The notes under the pieces: model-generated
Seen by the model: only the letters and a program-made list of their open reading frames with translations
Told to the model about the DNA's origin: nothing
Database searches by the model: none
Assembly: GCA_037039925.1 (NCBI GenBank)
Contig: JAXRKP010000849.1
Location: 5,001 to 69,000 of the forward strand
DNA length: 64,000 bases
Source of the DNA: Doris montereyensis
Taxonomy: Eukaryota > Mollusca > Gastropoda > Nudibranchia > Dorididae
Direction of reading: 5' to 3'
Shown: piece after piece, positions 25,801-53,168 of the stretch
Layout: every line of letters starts with the position of its first letter
How positions within the stretch are numbered: position 1 is the first letter of the stretch
Translations under genes and position numbers: made by a program

Positions 25801-27201
25801 TACCGGATAGCATTGTGGACCAAATCAAATACTCATTCTCCGTACAGACAGCTTTATATTGGAAATCTACCTGGACAAACTAGAGGATTCAAGGCCGCAC
25901 TTATGGACCATTGCAACTAAATCGTTAATCTCACGTGTCATATATAAAAGCTCAGCACAGATTCTATGACATAGAATATATAGTATATCCATTCAACATT
26001 TTGATGACCATAAGTTTTGGGCTTTGAGCATGTGCACTTGTTCATAAAGTTAAAAAAAATGACATCATAGTTATGATAAAAATGAAAAAAATCGCCATTG
26101 TTATTAACTATGCCGCAAACATCAGAATATGATGTCTGCTTTATAATGACCCTAGGAGTCATAAAATTCTGTTTAAATTGAAGAAATTTGATTCTTCACA
26201 TTTACCGTTCTTTCATTAAACTAACTAATGATAAAATTGTTGATGACTTAATGGTTTAGGTATACATATTTGTTGTCATCAATGAAAGCTACTTTGAACT
26301 TCAACTTTAATATCTTTTTGAGAGCCTCTACAATGATTTCATATTGTCTAATTCGCTCACTTACATCCCATGACATCGTTTCTGTGCAGCTGTTTGAAAA
26401 AAAGGAGTGTAAAGAAATTCAGTTGTCCCTTTTTATATTTTGTTCTTATTTGTTTGTTTGTTTTTTTAAATGAAGTTTACCTCATCCACCATTGTTGGTG
26501 ATCTCAGGGTGAATTAAGAGGAACAGCAAGATAAAAGAGAAGTAAAAAAGTGAAAGAAAAGAAGAAGGACCTACCAAGAGCATCTGCCAACAGTCTGCTC
26601 GTTCTCATAGCTATTGATGACATATTTAAATTATATCTATAAAAACAACACAAAACCGACACATGATGTACATATTATCATATATATATATTCTATATAT
26701 ACATTCATGCTATATTCTGTTCCTGTTATTTGTTTCATTGAAATTGATCCTGTCCGCCATATGTGGTGATCTCAGGGTGAAATAAGAGGAAACAGCAAGA
26801 TGAAAAGATATTATATAAAAGTGAAAGATCGAAAGGAAAAAAGTATAATTTTCTGGCAGCACCCATTAATCACACATTACCCTGTTTTAAGATGTGATAA
26901 TATTTTCCAGAGGAAAACAATTGACTTTGGGGAGACTTCATGGGTTCAGTTTTATTGCTGGAGTAAAGGTAAACTCACCTTTTCCAATTTTCAGGAACTT
27001 CTCCTTTGCCCCTTCGTCTTTGTTCTTATCAGGATGATACTTCAGTGCAAGCTTACGGAACGCTTTCTTTATCTCTTTTTGAGTGGCATTTTTCTTGACA
27101 CCAAGGGTTTTGTAGTAATCCTCTGTCCCTTCCACTCTACCATAAAGACTTTCGGCAGCAAAAAACGCAAATGTGACAAGTAACAGATTCTGGAGATTCA
27201 T
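22752..27201 (-). CDS. DNAJB9: DNAJB9/ERdj4-like ER J-domain co-chaperone (3 exons)
   Basis: The spliced reading frame is exon 1 (27201-26979), exon 2 (25021-24512) and exon 3 (22825-22752), about 268 residues. It starts with a hydrophobic signal peptide (residues 1-21). The J domain follows (about 28-92) with the essential HPD at 56-58 and the helix IV segment [15 protein letters not shown] created by the first splice. The middle is rich in Phe, Gly and acid ([18 protein letters not shown], about 148-165), then a His-rich stretch (about 218-243). The last exon ends [19 protein letters not shown], which matches the Cys-flanked end of vertebrate DNAJB9 (223 residues in human). Family knowledge: DNAJB9 works in the ER lumen, stimulates BiP ATPase and helps degrade misfolded proteins; it is a target of the XBP1 stress response. 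Intron phases agree at both junctions. Reading through the exon 2 donor gives a longer frame that ends at 24447 and lacks the conserved C-terminus. Confidence 0.9.
22826..24511 (-). other. DNAJB9 intron 2
   Basis: The donor is GTAAGT at 24511-24506. The intron contains a plus-oriented SINE-C copy at about 24047-24160; the rest is AT-rich without other recognised features. Confidence 0.75.
24047..24160 (+). mobile_element. SINE-C copy in DNAJB9 intron 2
   Basis: Carries ACGGTGATCTCATGGTGAAA, GAAACAGCATGATGAAAG and GAAGTAGGACCTTCC. It is antisense to the host gene. Confidence 0.7.
24512..25021 (-). CDS. DNAJB9: DNAJB9 exon 2
   Basis: The acceptor TTCTCACAG precedes CCTATGATGTC, and the GTAAGT donor follows CGCATCGAA. 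It encodes the end of the J domain, the Phe/acid-rich linker and the His-rich segment. Confidence 0.93.
26480..26595 (+). mobile_element. SINE-C copy in DNAJB9 intron 1
   Basis: Blocks CCATTGTTGGTGATCTCAGG, AACAGCAAGATAAAAGAG and GGACCTACCAAGAGCATC. Confidence 0.7.
26750..26865 (+). mobile_element. SINE-C copy in DNAJB9 intron 1 (second)
   Basis: Blocks CTGTCCGCCATATGTGGTGA, CTCAGGGTGAAATAAGAGG and AACAGCAAGATGAAAAG. The right end is degraded. Confidence 0.65.
26979..27201 (-). CDS. DNAJB9: DNAJB9 exon 1 (signal peptide and J domain)
   Basis: ATG at 27201-27199 opens a hydrophobic leader and the J domain up to KFLKIGK, ending in phase 1 before GTGAGT. A TTCACAG acceptor-like sequence about 30 bases upstream of the ATG may end a 5' UTR intron. 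Confidence 0.93.
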
Positions 27202-28910
27202 TTTGTCAATCTAATGATTTCTGTTTCTGTGAATACAAAACCAACAGATGGTTACAATATGCATACAGATCTAGATCTCTATATCGGTGGTTGAATGTAT
27301 GCGTGTGAATCGTTAAGAAGAAGAAATTACAGAAGAAAAGAGTGTTAGCTGAGGATAAACATAATAAACATAGATCTAGATCTATATATATTTTAGCAAA
27401 GAAGAACATTACTCTATCATATCAGATCTACTGATTCTATTTTAAATAGTATTTAGTTTAGAGGTAGATTTTCAATGAAATGAGAGAAAATGCAATCTAG
27501 ATCTAGATTTAGATGGGGGGCAACTGAAGTGATTTCTTTTGCTTTTGAGTTAAGGTTTTTACACGAGTAATTGTCAAAATACAGTCATCCTATATCATTG
27601 AAAAGTTTATAGTGTCCTTGCTTGCCATAGAAACGGCCGCTATCTTGAATTTTGACTCAATTTTCAAAAATCTATCTCCTCCCTTAGTTATGAATAAAAT
27701 CACTCAAAACCTGTGCAGATGATCTTTTCCATTCAATATCTAAATAGTGATATCGGGTTTTTAATGAATTATTGAAAATACTAGACCTCTATCTAGCAGC
27801 ATTTTTATTACAAAAAAAATATGACGTCATTCTATTAACATTGACAAAAGGAACGCGTGTACTAAATATAATACAAATCATTTGGTAAATGGCGGAGGAG
27901 ATAGAATTTTAGTGTGAAAAGAAGAAAAATGCAAGTAAAAAAAAATCAAAAGAAAATAACACAAAACAAACGCTTCAGATGGGGATCCCTTGTTGTAGCA
28001 GCCCCTTACTCTTTCGACAGTCTCTGGCATTGTTACTAATATAAAGAGGATTTATAAATCTAGGTTTAAATGCACACTGTTGTGAAAACATACGTCAAAA
28101 TGACCAGTTTTTTGTTTTTTTCCTCTATTCCTAGGCTTGTGTTTACATATACACTAACGCGCAACGCCTATTACATCACACAGTGATGGGCCGAAGCGAA
28201 GAGTGGTGTCGGCAGAAGCCAGGTGACCTCGGTATTGCCCCATTTGGCGATTAACCGTCAATATACGGGTTTTTACTGCCATTTTCGTAGTGAGTAATTT
28301 ATGTCAAAATTTTGATTGTTTTTTCCTACCCTGCCTACAAAATATTTTGTAAAAAAAAAATCATATATTGGACATTTTTCTGCCATGAACTTGTAGATAA
28401 ATGGTCGTTCTAGCCGAATATATCTTATAATGTAAAGAACAGAAAATCAACCTTTTAGTCCAAAACTCGCCAGTCCAGGCGCCGCCCCCACCCCCTCCTT
28501 CTTTAATTAGACTTCAAGATCTGGTTTAAAACCTAGATCTATTAATTCTAGATTATATTTTATAATAATATAGAATCTAATATGAAGCATTGAAATGTAG
28601 CCTTACTTTGCCCTAGATCATCTAGATCTAGCTAGAATCTACAAAAAGTTAGATTCTATTTTAGATCAGTAGTATAGTATAAATATTTATATTAAATAAT
28701 ATTATTATAAATACTAGTTCTAGAATCTTATAGATCTAGATCTACACGGAGTCAAGAGTCTACCATTGAATAATACCAGTGATAGTATAATTATAATAAA
28801 GTATGTGTATAAGATCTGGATCTAGATCTAGATCTATCTAAAGTTATATCTTTAAACTAGATCTAATAGTATCATGATTGTTTTCATCATTATGATTATT
28901 AGAGCACTAG

Positions 28911-28952
<42 letters not shown>

Positions 28953-29347
28953 TAGTCTAGAATATAGATCTAGATCTAAAATAACAAACAAAAAGACACA
29001 TCATCAGCACATCTCTATCACATAAAACAGTTTTAAAAGATTATCTACCTTAGAACAGGCATTAATTTACCTGTAAAAATTGGAATCAATTTGTGTAACG
29101 TGCGACTCAAGCTGGGTGGTGGAGACCTGTTATGATGCCGATGCAGAGATCTATACGAAGGTCGACGTTGTGTTAGTTTTGTAGGCCCTACCTAAAACGT
29201 AACGTTGGGTTTGGTTAGGTCACTAAGCCAGCCTTATCGCTCTTTCATGAGGAAGTACACGACGTGTGTTGTCATTGGCTGAAATCTGACACATGGTTTT
29301 ACAAGGGCAACAAAACCTATCTCCCTGGAAAGAAATTATAAACAAAC
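27202..29347. promoter_or_regulatory. Shared upstream region of DNAJB9 and CRBN
   Basis: This is 2.1 kb between divergent start codons. It contains interspersed element D (27595-28500), AGATCTAGAT-rich DNA and an (AAT)n run at about 28915-28951. Near 29259-29278, CACGACGTGTG lies next to an inverted CCAAT box (ATTGG). An ACGTG core with CCAAT is the kind of combination bound by ER-stress factors, but the spacing does not match a canonical ERSE, so this remains a suggestion. Confidence 0.35.
27595..28500 (+). mobile_element. Interspersed element D, copy 1
   Basis: Shares long blocks, in inverted order, with 34425-35440: for example CAGAAGCCAGGTGACCTCGG, CGCAACGCCTATTACATCAC, and its left end CTCAAAACCTGTGCAGATGA. 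It encodes no protein that I can see. The C-rich right end CCCCCACCCCC corresponds to the G-run of the inverse copy. Confidence 0.75.
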
Positions 29348-43982
<14,635 letters not shown>

Positions 43983-44635
43983 TGATATTTCACTGCTTTC
44001 TTTTGGAGAGTGTTAGTGTTATTGCGTTGGCTACTGCCACATCTTGACTTTTGCTTTCACGTTTGTTAAGCTACTCTTGATTACAAGGTCTGTAAATTAT
44101 ACAAACTCATTGCAATGTCACAGACATGGACAAAAATCAAGACACCGCTGCTGCAAGTCAGACGTCAATTTCACCGTTGGACAGAAGACGTGACATGGTG
44201 TAAATTAGAAATGGGGGTGGGGGGGGGAGAGATTTTGTAGATTGTCATGTCTCCAAGGATGTATCTTGACCTTCAGTGCAAACATGGCTTTTTTCAGGCT
44301 CCCAGTACGGCCCATCCCCATTAACCTTCCTTCCATGTGAGCTTGGATAAAAACAGATCTCGGTAGTAGGCGGAAAATGGGGAAAATTCTACAACTTTTA
44401 CAATGAGAATATTTTCATCTGAAGTGGAAATTAATTGTTCTCAGCTTGGGGGGGGGATAACAAGAGGGATATCATGGGGGGGGGGGGAATGGAGAGAGAT
44501 ACACACAAGTACCAAAAGGGACACCATGTCTGTTCTTTGAAATGGAAATTGTTTTCAGCATTGGGGAAAATGATATAAGGGATTTTTGTCTGTCATTAGC
44601 GTCATTATTGAAAGAGAGAATGTTCTCAGCTTGGG
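43983..44635. other. CRBN 3' region
   Basis: Presumed 3' UTR and flank with poly-G runs at about 44215 and 44476. No clear gene is present. Confidence 0.4.
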
Positions 44636-44639
44636 GAAA

Positions 44640-44940
44640 ATCATGGCATCGTCGAGTGATAAGCTGTCGGACTGGGGATCTTGAGGTCCCGGGTTTGAAT
44701 CCCAGCAACGCTAGGTCTGAGGTTGTGTTTCTTGGGAAAGATGTTTAACACACATTTTCCCACACTTAACCCAGGTGTAGATGGATACAAGCATTAGCTT
44801 TCCTCGGGGAGTAAAAACCTGCATTAGGTTGGTGTCCTGGCCAAGAGGTGATTATTATCACCTGTTCCGCTTCACACTATTGAAACTGGGATAAGCTCTG
44901 GCTCTATGAATTGTGGCAACCTTGAAAGAACTTTACCTAC
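44640..44940 (+). mobile_element. SINE-B copy (tRNA-derived)
   Basis: The head ATCGTCGAGTGATAAGCTGT and the B-box-like GGTCCCGGGTTTGAATCCC are followed by the body (CTTGGGAAAGATGTTTAACA, ACCCAGGTGTAGATGGATAC) and the tail GGTGATTATTATCACCTGTT. This is the most complete copy of the family here. Confidence 0.78.
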
Positions 44941-44984
44941 TAACTTTTGGTGAAAATAACAAAGGGGACATCATGTCTGTCATT

Positions 44985-45455
44985 TAAATTCGTGACACAT
45001 GTGTTTGTCATGATGGTTGTGGGGCTCAAACTGAGAAATCAGTTCCCTCTGATCACTGTGGGGCTCAAACTGGAAAATCGCTTCCCTCTGATGGATGTGG
45101 GGCTCAAACTGGAAAATTGCTTCCCTCTGATGGCTGTGGGGCTCAAACTGGAAAATTGCTTCCCTCTGATGTCTGTGGGGCTCAAACTGGAAAATCGCTT
45201 CCCTCTGATGACTGGGGCTCAAACTGGAAAATCGCTTCCCTCTGATGGCTGTGGGGCTCAAACTGAGAAATCGCTACCCTCTCATGGCTGTGGGGCTCAA
45301 ACTGAGAAATTGCTCCCCTCAAACTTGACGGCTTTAGGGCTCAAACTGAGTACCCGACAGAAATTGTTTCCCTCTGACAGCTATGGGTCTCAAACTGAAA
45401 AATTGCTTCCCTCTGACAGCTAGGCTCAAACTGAAAAATTGCTTCTGAATGGCTG
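44985..45455. repeat. 39-bp minisatellite
   Basis: About 11 units of CTCTGATGGCTGTGGGGCTC and AAACTGGAAAATCGCTTCC. Because 39 is a multiple of three, both strands stay open over several units, which makes false proteins. Confidence 0.92.
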
Positions 45456-46145
45456 AGAACTCTCGCGACAGACTGCTCTAATAAAATTGACCAGGAAAGT
45501 GTGAAAGGTTCAATGTGTCATGTCCTGATACTGACACACATATATACATATATATAATATGCTTGTGTTTGAAAACCCATAGGCCTACCATTGTGGGTTA
45601 TTCACATTGTTTCATGTATACATAGCTGCCAACCAGTATGTAAAACATAATTTAGAAACGCAGTATATTTATTTATGTTATTTTTGGCTTTGAGTCCGTA
45701 AGTCTGTATTTACCTTGAAAATGATGTATACAGGGGTTTAAGTGTATTTTTAAAAGAAACTTTCAGTTTTATAGACAGAGACTCAGATAGATTGGGATGA
45801 AAGTCCAGAGACACTATTCTGAGTTTGCGATATCATCGTCGTATTTTGCCAGAAAAAAGAAGCGATCGGCAGAATTTTTGTCATTTAGCCTAAAATTCAT
45901 GTTACATCATTATCATTATTTTTTCTGAGAATACTGACATTTTACTGGCCATCGTGTAAGGTAGAATACGTTTGTGTGGTCAGAGTCCCATTTTTTAAAT
46001 TTGGCAGCTATGTGTATAAATTTGCATGGCATAATAAAAGTTATCCTCAAACGCATGTTTTCATTCCTCTTTTGTTTAATTATAATGTTTTTGTTGAATT
46101 TTATGCATTTAGATAATGATCTGTTATTTTTATATTGACAAACAC
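45456..46145. other. Unassigned spacer
   Basis: AT-rich, no gene recognised. An AATAAA at about 46031 could serve as a distal poly(A) signal for CRBN. Confidence 0.35.
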
Positions 46146-46149
46146 ATTG

Positions 46150-46445
46150 AAACCTCGGTAATCCAGAGGTAAGGTGTCAGCCTCCTCTCAACCAAAAAGT
46201 AGTGGGTTTGAGCCCCGCCGACAGTTGACTTTTTTGGGGGGTAAAATCCCCGGTCCAAGTAGGCAGATCGATACCTAGTCCCATGGAGACGGACGATAAA
46301 AAGGAGGTCCTGTGTGCAGATCATAACACTCTGTGCACAAAGATCCCTTGGCTGTTTAAGGGCAGTCTGAGTAAAATTGGAAATCCTACCAAAAAAACCA
46401 TGAGATCACCTTAGTTGTGGATGTGGGTAAATCAAATGAAATCCA
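46150..46445 (+). mobile_element. SINE-A copy 3
   Basis: CCTCGGTAATCCAGAGGTAA, GGGTTTGAGCCCCGCC, CGGTCCAAGTAGGCAGATCG and the terminal ACCTTAGTTGTGGATGTGGG followed by AAATCAAATGAAAT. Confidence 0.8.
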
Positions 46446-46829
46446 AATCCCACAGGGCGTCATATTTTGCTCAGTGGGTTTTATTTGTTTACTTAGTATT
46501 GATGAGATTGTCTTGAGTGGTGTTGAGGGTTCTATGTGAGAGGGGTTTTTTGGAGTGAAATTGCTGCAAGTTTCATTTAATTGACCCAGACGGTAAACAA
46601 TTACACAGCTAAATTAAAGGATTGTAGATCTGTAGGTTTGTGTATTCTAATCCCCCACATATTTTGTTGTATACTTTTGAACCGTTTAAATCAATGCCGT
46701 AGTTATACATTGTAACAATGAGTGAAAGGACAATCGAAAACTATAGAGTGATAATTGTTTAATTATATAAGCATCAGGGTTGGAGATGTTTTTTTTTACC
46801 CACCCGGTTTATTACACAGAAATTTGAGT

Positions 46830-47110
46830 AGTGGAGTGGTATTTGGGAACATGAGGTACTGGGTTCGCATCCAAACAATGTTATGTTTTTTGTTAGGTAC
46901 GACATTGTGTGCCTAGGGAAAGGCACTTATCACACATCCTCCCTACTCGACACAGGTGTAATTGGGTATCTGCACCAGGTGAATAAAAACCTGCAACAGA
47001 CTAGTGTCCTGTCAAGGAGGTGATTATTTATTAATATTATTGCCTGTTGTGCTTCATGTTATATGAAGCCGAGATAAGGTCCAGCTGTAAGGGCCTTGAA
47101 GGAAAAGCAA
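46830..47110 (+). mobile_element. SINE-B copy
   Basis: ACTGGGTTCGCATCC, CCTAGGGAAAGGCACTTATC, GACACAGGTGTAATTGGGTA and GGTGATTATTTATTAATATT give the same layout as the copy at 44640. Confidence 0.65.
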
Positions 47111-47750
47111 TGGAAGGATTAGTAAAGCCTATTTTTTATCCTTTCTGTTATTTATCCTCAAACTGAACACCCCAGCCCTCAAAGGGTAAACAAATATCTA
47201 AAAACAAGATGAGATCTTTTTGCCTGCCTCTACTTCCTTGTCAATATTATATTATAGAAACCTAAATTTTGTCCTGCTGTTGCTCTTTCAAAGTCTTTCA
47301 CTTCATATTATTATTATATATCCAATATGCTTAAAAACAATGCTATTGCTATGTTTGAAATTATGCCCATTGATGATTGAGGGTCTTTATCAATACATGA
47401 GATGTCATCATATTTTCATAAAGTTGTTGGAGAGGAAACACCCATAAGGCCTCTCCATCACATTCTTTTTGTATTCAAAGAATTACATGTAGTCTATTGC
47501 ATGTGTAAAGATTTATGGTTAAAATAAAATAATATTGTGTGGAGAACAGATTTTGTGTTTGTGTAAATTGTACAAATCTTTGGTGTTGTTTTTGTGATTG
47601 ATGGTTGGCAGATGCTGCTGGTAGGTCCATTAACAAATGCAAGTGCTTTGCATTACTGTTACATTACTACAAAACCAAACATGAAGACAGTGCATATCAT
47701 GACCTACATGTGTGTACATCAACTTTGAATCTGAAGAAGGCTTCTGCTAC
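47111..47750. other. Unassigned spacer
   Basis: No gene or repeat recognised. Confidence 0.4.
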
Positions 47751-47757
47751 GTGTTAA

Positions 47758-48030
47758 ATGGGGGACTTGGTAGTCCAGAGGTAAGGTGTTGGCCTCTCAA
47801 CCAATAGGTTGTGGGTTTGAGCTCTAACGACGGTTGAAAGAATTTTTCGAGCAAAATCTACCCTTTGATCCAGGAAAGTGGATCGACACCTAATCCCATC
47901 GGAGACGGAAGATAAAAAGGAGGTCCCGTGTTTACAGGGCAGTCTGGGCAAAATGTAAAACAAATATCCCACCAAAAACTCCAAGATCACCTTAGTTGTG
48001 GAGTTGGGTAAATCAAATCAAATCAAATGT
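47758..48030 (+). mobile_element. SINE-A copy 4
   Basis: Full head (GGGGACTTGGTAGTCCAGAG, TGTGGGTTTGAGCTC), body (GTGGATCGACACCTAATCCC, GAAGATAAAAAGGAGGTCCC) and a tail ending in AATCAAATCAAATCAAAT. The CAAAT repeat tail is typical of a SINE end. Confidence 0.82.
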
Positions 48031-48162
48031 GTTTAATTAATGAGATGGAAGGAGATCTCTCAAATGCAATATTTTCTCTCACATTTCAGTAACCCTCTTA
48101 TAATATGACCATCCATCAAAAGACTCATAATCTGGAGTGACGGTTGAGGCTATAAATATAGA

Positions 48163-48165
<3 letters not shown>

Positions 48166-48256
<91 letters not shown>
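48166..48256. repeat. (TA)n microsatellite
   Basis: About 45 TA dinucleotides. Confidence 0.96.
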
Positions 48257-48259
<3 letters not shown>

Positions 48260-48639
48260 GAATGTATCAATTCCCTTTTATACTACAGTTGTATAACTTG
48301 TAAGCATTGAAGCGAGCAAAGTTCAGTCAAGGCTATTACGGCTTTATAAAGCCAGAGTTTTCCCCTTTTCTGTAACAAACAACATGTGGGGAACAGTTGA
48401 TAATACGTCATGTACCTGGCCTCGTCGACATGACACGAATCTGTCACAGATATCTCTCCCCAGTTGATGCTTATACCCAATTGCACTTGAGTGAGATGAC
48501 TAGAAGATGTGTCATAGGTATCTATCCCAAGGGACATGATGTTATACATAGCGAGGCGTTGTTGTGAAACTAGCGTTGTGAGTTTGTAATAAAGACAACA
48601 CTGGTTTAAAACCCAAATCTTTTTTTTTCACAACGTTGT

Positions 48640-48725
48640 ACTCTTCTTAGTGTGGGAAAGATACTTGATTCTACTTGACCCAGGTGTGAATGAGTACCCA
48701 GCTACAGGTAGAGAAAGATCTTGTC
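48640..48725 (+). mobile_element. SINE-B internal fragment
   Basis: GTGTGGGAAAGATACTTGAT and GACCCAGGTGTGAATGAGTA match the SINE-B body; the head is missing. Confidence 0.45.
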
Positions 48726-48837
48726 AGAGTGATAGTATGAAGTGCCTCACAAGCTGCTGTTGTACTATATGATGTAGTCAGTGAGTCGGCACTTGTGTGG
48801 GGATACGGACTAAAAATCCATCTTTATATTTATCTTT

Positions 48838-48910
48838 ATTGGTAGGATTCGAACCCAGGACTTGGCGATCCTATGACTGGTATCCATACCGCTAGGCCAC
48901 CAACGCCAAG
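48838..48910 (-). mobile_element. tRNA-like SINE head
   Basis: The minus strand reads TGGTGGCCTAGCGGTATGGA and then CTGGGTTCGAATCCTACC. The A-box and B-box spacing resembles a tRNA, but the middle does not fold into anticodon and acceptor stems, so a SINE remnant is more likely than a gene. Confidence 0.45.
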
Positions 48911-49149
48911 TGGTAGAGATAAAACTAATATAACAGTAATGATTTTCATTAAACTGTGGTACTTGCACCATGTCAATGAAAGAAGCAAAGTCAACTTCGA
49001 AATGCATTCACCTCTATATAAAGTAATAATGATAAGAATAGGAGTTACGTTTGATGCAAGAAACTCGTTGCTGACTGCTCAAGTAGTGCCAACCAACCAT
49101 CATCAAACATATATATAAATAATGGCGACTGTGAATGGCCGGGCAGGTG

Positions 49150-49375
49150 CTTGCACTTGTACGGAGACTAGACGGCCCCACCCTCCATGAGTCTCATGCT
49201 GCCTTGCAGGCGGGTCTTGGCTGACGATAAGCTAAGGGAGTTAACCCTGACAGAAAACCACAACCTGCTACCTTACAAGTGGGTCTTGGCTGACCAAATG
49301 CTAAAGGAGTTGACCCCGAAAGAAAATCAAAACCTGCCGCCCTGCAGGCCGGTCTTAGCTAACCCTATCAAAACC
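49150..49375 (+). mobile_element. RTE-like LINE, isolated 5' UTR monomers
   Basis: Three units of about 63-66 bp (GCCTTGCAGGCGGGTCTTGG, CTAAGGGAGTTAACCCTGAC, AGAAAACCACAACC) match the start of the LINE copy at 53465. No coding part follows. Confidence 0.65.
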
Positions 49376-50065
49376 CTTTTTGCGTGTGTATGTATACACG
49401 TTGTACATGCGTATGGTCAAGATAATAAGTTATAAGAACATGTTTGAAACACATAAAGTGTGTACTAATGTAATAGTGAAATATTTCACTTGAAACCCAG
49501 ATATTGAAAGAGAAAAAACAAAAGTAACAGAGAAAAAACCCCACAAAAAACATCCAAGTCAAACACACATACAAACATCCCCGTCCCCTTCTTGCTGATA
49601 ATATGCATTATATTTATAACACCATGTTTTCTCCATGACATGCCAATTCATATATTGTTTTCAGAATGAATTGAAGTTATCACGTCATTGCCGTAGGTAT
49701 ATTAAAATTTATGGTCCTGTCTTATTAAACAAAACAAAATAGAAACCTTCAAAATCAAAAGAGTTTTGAAATAAATATTGGGTTTTCGATCTTTTTTTTA
49801 TTAAAGAATTCATAATGTTATTGTGTTCATTGGAAATATAAGCCAGCATGTAAAATAGTAAAGGCACCCCGCTTCTAGTTTCGTAGGAATTCGTAATTCT
49901 GTGTGCACCCAAGACATGGAACAGACCATAATACATGTATGTAGGCCTACATTTGTAGTAATACTTAACTAGTAGTAATGGACGCAGTACTGGTAGTAAC
50001 AATAGTACAAGTAGTAGTAAGTACATTGTGTAAAGGTGGTGGTTGTAGTAGCAGTAGTAAGCAGC
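49376..50065. other. Unassigned spacer
   Basis: No gene recognised. Confidence 0.35.
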
Positions 50066-50067
50066 AG

Positions 50068-50070
50068 CAG

Positions 50071-50147
<77 letters not shown>

Positions 50148-50148
50148 C
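50068..50148. repeat. (AGT)n microsatellite
   Basis: About 27 AGT trinucleotides inside a longer TAGTAG-rich zone (49965-50450). Confidence 0.95.
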
Positions 50149-50872
50149 TAGTAGTCAAAGTAGCAAGCTTAAGTCGAATAATTAGTATTATTAAGTATTA
50201 GTTATTAGTAGTTATAGTAATACAGTTGTAACAATATCAGTGATAGTAGCACCAGCTGAAATAATATTAGCAGAGAGGTAGTCGTAGGAGAGGTAGTTGT
50301 AGCAGAAGAAATCGTAGCAGAGGTAGACTAAAGGTAGTAGTGCATTGTTGTAGTGATTTTCGTGATAACTACTACAGCATTTGTAATGTTGGAGGTAGTG
50401 GTTCATGATCGTTATAGTCGAATTAAGTCTTGTTCTTGGTGGTGGTAGTTCATACTTCAAATTTATGTTGCTGATGCAGCAGCATGAATTTGGTTCTGAG
50501 AACCATTCTTTGGCAAAGTAAGACAGCATTGAAATACAACTGAAAATTCATTTTTTTGTTAAGTACCGGTATATTAGCATGATAATATATTGAATTTAAT
50601 ATTACATCCCTACACGTGTATAGTATAAAATGCTGTGTCACATCAGCACCATCACTAAAAATCTCCAATAATATGATATCAGGACAACCCTTGTAATGAT
50701 CCACTGACGTTGCGAAAATAATTCAATAACACCATCAACTATAATACAATAATGATAGCTACAACTGGCACGATCTGATAGGCTGATTTTGTAAATCCTT
50801 TCCTTTAAAAAAAATAAATATTTATCTAAAATAGCCGTAATTTGTTGAGATGAGTTGAACATGTTATTAAAG

Positions 50873-51870
<998 letters not shown>

Positions 51871-51955
51871 ATGGCTGACCCTTTGATAGACCTCGTCAAC
51901 CTCATTCAACTAAACGATAGCGACTTTGACATCTCTAGTGACACTGACAGCGCAG
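51871..51955 (+). CDS. Cereblon paralogue exon 1
   Basis: ATG start, 28 codons plus one base and a GTGCTA donor. The acidic run SDFDISSDTDSA resembles the acidic N-terminus of cereblons. The frame is intact. Confidence 0.65.
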
Positions 51956-53119
51956 GTGCTAACCACGAAACAATATGGATTGATGTGTAACCGTACAAAA
52001 GCGTTCAATGTTTGGTTTGCTTTTGGCTACAGATAGGAGCAAGAAGTATTTGATATTAACTCCTCCACCCGGAATTAAAAACCGGGTTGTATCCCCAATT
52101 TTCGCCGGAATTAACTTTTCAGACCGGTGTGGAATTTCTACCTCTGATCTAAAACTGACCATATGGATCTATATTAAAATAAACAAGTCAACATATTTGG
52201 TATCATATTGAAGGGAAATAAATTTTATCCTATCATTGTATATTGGGATGATTTACATGCTTTAGAGGTGAGGGTAGGAGAAAGGTAGTGAATGACAAAA
52301 CATTTTAAACAAAATATTACTTTACCTTCAGTTTTATTCTCATCAGATCTCTTCAAAATCTTGATTGATATTTATAATCCAAAATGAAATGTATAATGGA
52401 GTAAATCCAAAAAGCTTTCAATTGATGTGTAACATGAAGGCATTTGGTTGATAAATCTTTCTTGTAATGAATATTTTAAAACTTCCACTCTCAGGTAAAA
52501 ATAACTTGGAATTCACACCGACATTGGGTTGAAACGTAAAATGAGTGTTTGTCTCACCCATGATTTGAAGTGCCCCAGTTCTTTTCAATTTTGATTCTAA
52601 ATCTATCTGTTCTTGCAGTAATATGATTTGGTCTAGATCTTTTATAGTCATAAAACCAGATGAGGTAGAGGGGATGTCTGGGTCTACATTCTAGATCTGG
52701 ATCAATACTATGACTAGATCGGGTGGATTCATCACTACTTGTTGATTGACTGATTTAGGTTGTCATCTCCTGATACAAGTCACTGACAATACTATGAACC
52801 CCACTGACATCTGTTAAATAATTGATAAGGGCACTAGCCTTTATTATATGAAACAAATGATGGTGTTTTGACGGTCTCTCAGCTATCTCTCTCGTTGAAT
52901 TTTCATGAAATTGCAATGGTGACAGTTGAAATGCTTTGGCAAAGTAAAAGCGAAAATAGACTGAAACAGAAGAATCTAAAAGTAGCATTAAGCTTTCTCC
53001 TAGAACGAAATGAGGTCCTAGGTATTGATAACCAGGTTTTAAAATACTTGTGGATGTAGGAAAATGAATCGACAACTGGCTTGTACTTCCCGCAGATTTT
53101 GGAAATCCCACAGAATTGG

Positions 53120-53168
53120 GAAAATAGCAACGACGACTGAGTCGTCACTCCGGGCAGAAAGAGTTAAT
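53120..53168. mobile_element. Possible piggyBac-like terminal sequence
   Basis: Reading the minus strand inward from 53168 gives TTAACTCTTTCTGCCCGGAG followed by the palindromic GACGACTCAGTCGTC. A TTAA then a C/T-rich end with a nearby short palindrome recalls piggyBac-type or MITE termini. The partner end was not found. Confidence 0.25.

Larger units (their letters stand above)
25022..26978 (-). other. DNAJB9 intron 1
   Basis: A GTGAGT donor at 26978 and a CACAG acceptor at 25022. It holds two plus-oriented SINE-C copies (about 26480-26595 and 26750-26860). Nothing else is recognised. Confidence 0.75.

Noticed and set aside
44947..45423. 158-residue frame with 13-residue repeats
   Set aside because: The 39-bp unit creates it; there is no non-repeat domain and it shifts frame between units.
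48838..48910. tRNA gene on the minus strand
   Set aside because: Good A- and B-box look, but the acceptor arms do not pair. A SINE head fits better.
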